From Natronincola peptidivorans (GTDB lineage: Bacteria > Bacillota > Clostridia > Peptostreptococcales > Natronincolaceae), in the NCBI RefSeq assembly GCF_900111615.1, contig NZ_FOHU01000003.1, positions 124,001 to 188,000 of the forward strand: a stretch of 64,000 nucleotides of DNA, read 5' to 3'. Below, piece by piece: positions 61,784-64,000 of this stretch. The notes under the pieces were generated by a model. It made no database searches, was not told the origin of the DNA, and was given only the letters and a program-made list of their open reading frames with translations. The stretch's first letter is position 1; each line of letters starts with the position of its first letter. Made by a program: the position numbers and the translations under genes.

Positions 61784-61802
61784 TTACCAAACGTTTGGTT
61801 AA
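61784..61802. promoter_or_regulatory. TetR operator before the SDR gene
   Basis: ACCAAACGTTTGGT is a perfect 14-bp palindrome, with TT/AA flanks. It lies between the TetR stop and the SDR ribosome binding site and is identical to the site at 62464-62482. Confidence 0.75.
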
Positions 61803-61820
61803 TTAAATGGTTAAAAAAAT

Positions 61821-62441
61821 TTACAAGTCTGCATGTGATTTTATGTGGGTATTGATGAAGGCCTCCATAAAATGCTCTAATAGCTTATCCTCGTCATAAT
61901 TAAAATATTTGCACCATTTATCCTTCAGTGTAATCAATGAGATTACTGGTATGATACCAGTGAAGAATTCATGTATCATATATTTTTGAAATTCATCTTC
62001 AGATAAGTTTTCTAATTTATCAATTTTTAAAGTGCTGTTCAATTCCTTCTTCACAATAATCTCCATACATCTTATAAGGCTGTCGGTAGGATTTCCGCTT
62101 TTTAGGGTTTCCATAAAGAGGACAGAAATAATTTTTTTCTTTTGATCCATATATCTTATCTCGGATCGAATCTTATCCTCTAGGCTTAGTTTATTATGGT
62201 CTACTTCCCCGGCATTGGATGCTGAGTTAATATGCTCTGCTATCTCATCCATGATTTTTTCAAAAAGAGACTCTATGATATGGTTTTTATCCTTAAAGTG
62301 ATAGTAGATAGAGCCTTTATTGATGCCGGCACTTTTAGCAATTTTATCTACCCCTGTTCCGTCAAACCCCTTCTCCGCAAATAATTCCTCTGCTACTTGT
62401 AGGATCCGTTCCTTTGTAATATCCCCATCTGTTTTTGCCAT
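61821..62441 (-). CDS. TetR-family transcriptional regulator
   Basis: 206 residues. The N-terminal helix-turn-helix (RILQVAEELFAEKGFDGTGV and INKGSIYYHFKDK) is standard TetR. The effector domain is diverged. I start at ATG 62441 after AAGGATGGG, since that site overlaps the ATG at 62450. Two identical palindromes flank the gene, one in its own promoter and one before the SDR gene, so it probably represses itself and the downstream SDR and ICMT-like genes. Confidence 0.9.
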   Translation of the reverse strand: MAKTDGDITKERILQVAEELFAEKGFDGTGVDKIAKSAGINKGSIYYHFKDKNHIIESLFEKIMDEIAEHINSASNAGEVDHNKLSLEDKIRSEIRYMDQKKKIISVLFMETLKSGNPTDSLIRCMEIIVKKELNSTLKIDKLENLSEDEFQKYMIHEFFTGIIPVISLITLKDKWCKYFNYDEDKLLEHFMEAFINTHIKSHADL

Positions 62442-62463
62442 ATCACCCATCCTTAATTAAAAT

Positions 62464-62482
62464 TTACCAAACGTTTGGTTAA
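62464..62482. promoter_or_regulatory. TetR operator before the tetR-like gene
   Basis: The same palindrome (TTACCAAACGTTTGGTTAA) as at 61784-61802, 20 to 40 bases before the regulator start. This is the usual place for autorepression. Confidence 0.75.
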
Positions 62483-62620
62483 ATAGATTTTATGATAAAA
62501 AAATTGCTTTGTCAATATAAAAATAATTTTTTTTACTCAACTAGAAATTTTTATAAATCGTTTACTCCTTAAGGTGAACTCTAGTGTATTACTGAGAATA
62601 ATTTTAAAAGTTGTATTTTC

Positions 62621-63376
62621 TTATTCACCTATCTCTAAAACCACTGGGCAATGGTCACTTCCCATAACATGAGGATGAATTTCTGCATTTTTCATTTGAT
62701 TTTCTAGTTTTTCTGATACAATAAAATAGTCAATTCTCCAGCCTACATTTCTCTCTCTAGCCTTCCCCATGTAGGACCACCATGTATAGGCGTCTTCTTT
62801 ATCTGGATAAAAGTACCGAAAGGAATCTATAAAGCCATTTCCCAATAAATCCGTCATTTTTTCTCGCTCTTCATCTGTAAAACCAGCGCTTTTCCGATTA
62901 GATTTAGCATTTTTTAGGTCAATCTCTTTATGGGCTACATTTAAGTCACCACACAGGATAACAGGTTTTTTAGCATCCAGCTCCCTTAGATAGCTTCTAA
63001 AGGTATCCTCCCAGGTCATTCTATAATCAAGTCTTGCTAATCCTCTTTGTGCATTTGGGGTGTAGACATTCACTAAGTGAAATTCTTCAAATTCTAAGGT
63101 GATGACCCTTCCCTCCTGATCATGCTCCTCTATCCCTATACCATATTGGACAGATAAAGGCTCCACCTTTGTAAATATAGCTGTCCCGGAGTAGCCCTTC
63201 TTCACTGCATAGTTCCAGTACTGATGATATCCTTCTAGGTCTAAATCAATCTGTCCCTCCTGCAGCTTGGTTTCCTGTAGACAAAAGATATCTGCATCTA
63301 CCTCTTTGAAATAGTCTAAAAATCCTTTGCCGACACAAGCTCTTAAACCGTTGACGTTCCAAGAAATGAGTTTCAT
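62621..63376 (-). CDS. exoA: Exodeoxyribonuclease III / AP endonuclease
   Basis: 251 residues with the ExoIII/APE1 motifs: SWNVNGLRACVGKGF at the N-terminus, FCLQETKLQ (catalytic Glu), LCGDLNVAHKEIDL (Asp and Asn), and MGSDHCPVVLEI (Asp-His). Base-excision repair enzyme. ATG after GGAGGCTTAAAT. Single gene. Confidence 0.95.
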   Translation of the reverse strand: MKLISWNVNGLRACVGKGFLDYFKEVDADIFCLQETKLQEGQIDLDLEGYHQYWNYAVKKGYSGTAIFTKVEPLSVQYGIGIEEHDQEGRVITLEFEEFHLVNVYTPNAQRGLARLDYRMTWEDTFRSYLRELDAKKPVILCGDLNVAHKEIDLKNAKSNRKSAGFTDEEREKMTDLLGNGFIDSFRYFYPDKEDAYTWWSYMGKARERNVGWRIDYFIVSEKLENQMKNAEIHPHVMGSDHCPVVLEIGE

Positions 63377-63414
63377 ATTTAAGCCTCCATAAAAGTATTT
63401 TTATCATTTTTTTC

Positions 63415-63503
63415 AGTATATAGTCATACGCCCCTAGGTTTTAGCATGCTATGAGCTACATTTAGAGCCTACGATTTTGGCTAAACCGTAGACCGTGTAT
63501 ACT
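63415..63503. repeat. Imperfect palindromic element upstream of exoA
   Basis: The 89-bp stretch starts with AGTATA and ends with TATACT, and inside it are CTACG-gtttagccaaaat-CGTAG and TTTAGCC/GGCTCTAAA pairings. It has no ORF. It could be a leader RNA structure of exoA or a small inverted-repeat element. The rest of 63377-63722 has only a weak ACTACT/AGTAGT hairpin (about 63602-63632). Confidence 0.4.
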
Positions 63504-63722
63504 ATAATTTAGCTTTAAAAGCATATGTTTATACTATCTTAATTATATATCAGGGTTTTTTAAAAAATCAAATGGTGTGGCTGGAAATTCAAATAAAAAA
63601 CACTACTACTATATTCTTCAAACAGTAGTTCTTTATTTTATTCTTTTACATTACTTATATAATCCACTGTCTTAGGGTATAATGAAATAACGTTAAATAA
63701 ATAAGTAAAGGAGAATATATTT

Positions 63723-64000
63723 ATGGGCAATTGTATGGATCAGTGTGGCTGCAACCATGAAGGACACACAAATGAAGGACATAAAAAAATTTACTTAACT
63801 CTGATGGATAACTCTCAGCTAGAGTGCGATGTTTTAAACGTTTTTGATGCCAATGATAAAAAGTATATTGCTGTATTACCAGAGGACTCAGAGTCTGCTA
63901 TGCTTTATGGCTTTGTAGAGACTGCTGAAGGGCCGCAACTTAATAACATTGAAAGTGATGAGGAATATCAAATAGCCTCCAAAGCTTTCTTAGAGGCTCA
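63723..64000 (+). CDS. DUF1292 family protein (YrzB-like), N-terminal part
   Basis: The ATG at 63723 follows AAAGGAGAA. The 92 residues present read MGNCMDQCGCNHEGHTNEGH, a Cys/His-rich lead, and then KIYLTLMDNSQLECDVL, FDANDKKYIAVLPEDSE and the SDEEYQIASKAF end typical of DUF1292. The Cys/His lead could bind metal. The stop lies beyond the right edge. Function unknown; family members are often near alaS/yrrL in Firmicutes. Confidence 0.85.
   Translation, partial: MGNCMDQCGCNHEGHTNEGHKKIYLTLMDNSQLECDVLNVFDANDKKYIAVLPEDSESAMLYGFVETAEGPQLNNIESDEEYQIASKAFLEA

Overview
The window looks like chromosome of a low-GC, Gram-positive, spore-former-type anaerobe of the class Clostridia, probably close to Alkaliphilus/Natronincolaceae. 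This is inferred from the AT-rich sequence, strong GGAGG ribosome binding sites, clostridial AgrBD/AgrCA quorum sensing, a glycine and a c-di-GMP riboswitch, a likely UGA-encoded selenoprotein and a PTS-type MurNAc operon. There are no rRNA or tRNA genes, no CRISPR array, no insertion sequence and no prophage. Most genes are on the minus strand.

Layout. 1-4.1 kb: the start of a PAS sensor kinase, then an agr system with agrB-agrD (+) converging on agrA-agrC (-), sharing one bidirectional terminator and with an AgrA-type direct repeat before agrB. 4.2-9.7 kb: a ThiF-like protein, a secreted NlpC/P60-like enzyme, glnS and a FAD/Rieske oxidoreductase. 9.7-18 kb: a glycine riboswitch before an ACT protein and a UPF0210 protein, a zinc-finger Clp ATPase, ilvE, a CAP-domain lipoprotein and an FAD protein. 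18.4-25.7 kb: a MurNAc/PTS operon read from a TTGAAA-17-TATAAT promoter covered by a palindromic operator: murQ, a PTS EIIBC gene with a nonsense codon, a mupG remnant, an RpiR regulator, nagA, an EIIA gene missing its phospho-histidine segment, ptsH and ptsI. Three specific parts of this pathway are broken while the general ones are intact.

26-36 kb: an OmpR/HK pair, a UBA-DUF4342 protein, recQ, an HD-GYP protein, an ABC-F ATPase and a GGDEF protein; two copies of a structured intergenic repeat lie here. 36-41.4 kb: an SsuABC-like transporter, a YaiI-type protein, a MazG-like protein, a 90-residue CU-motif selenoprotein gene that ordinary ORF calling misses, and an EamA transporter. 41.7-46 kb: a c-di-GMP-I riboswitch and terminator ahead of a GGDEF-EAL membrane protein and a solute-binding lipoprotein. 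Three c-di-GMP enzymes and one c-di-GMP riboswitch thus fall within 15 kb.

46-64 kb: a second OmpR/HK pair, glyoxalase, an aminotransferase beside a MocR regulator, a SecA remnant, a NarL-type kinase/regulator followed by a secreted fumarate-reductase-like flavoprotein, an FG-GAP protein, a metallo-beta-lactamase-fold enzyme, two isoprenylcysteine-methyltransferase-like membrane proteins (one apparently starting at AUU), an SDR enzyme and a TetR regulator with two identical operators, exoA, and the start of a DUF1292 gene at the right edge.

The strongest leads are the partly decayed MurNAc operon, the selenoprotein, the agr locus with its control site and signal peptide, the riboswitch pairings, and the dispersed structured repeat.
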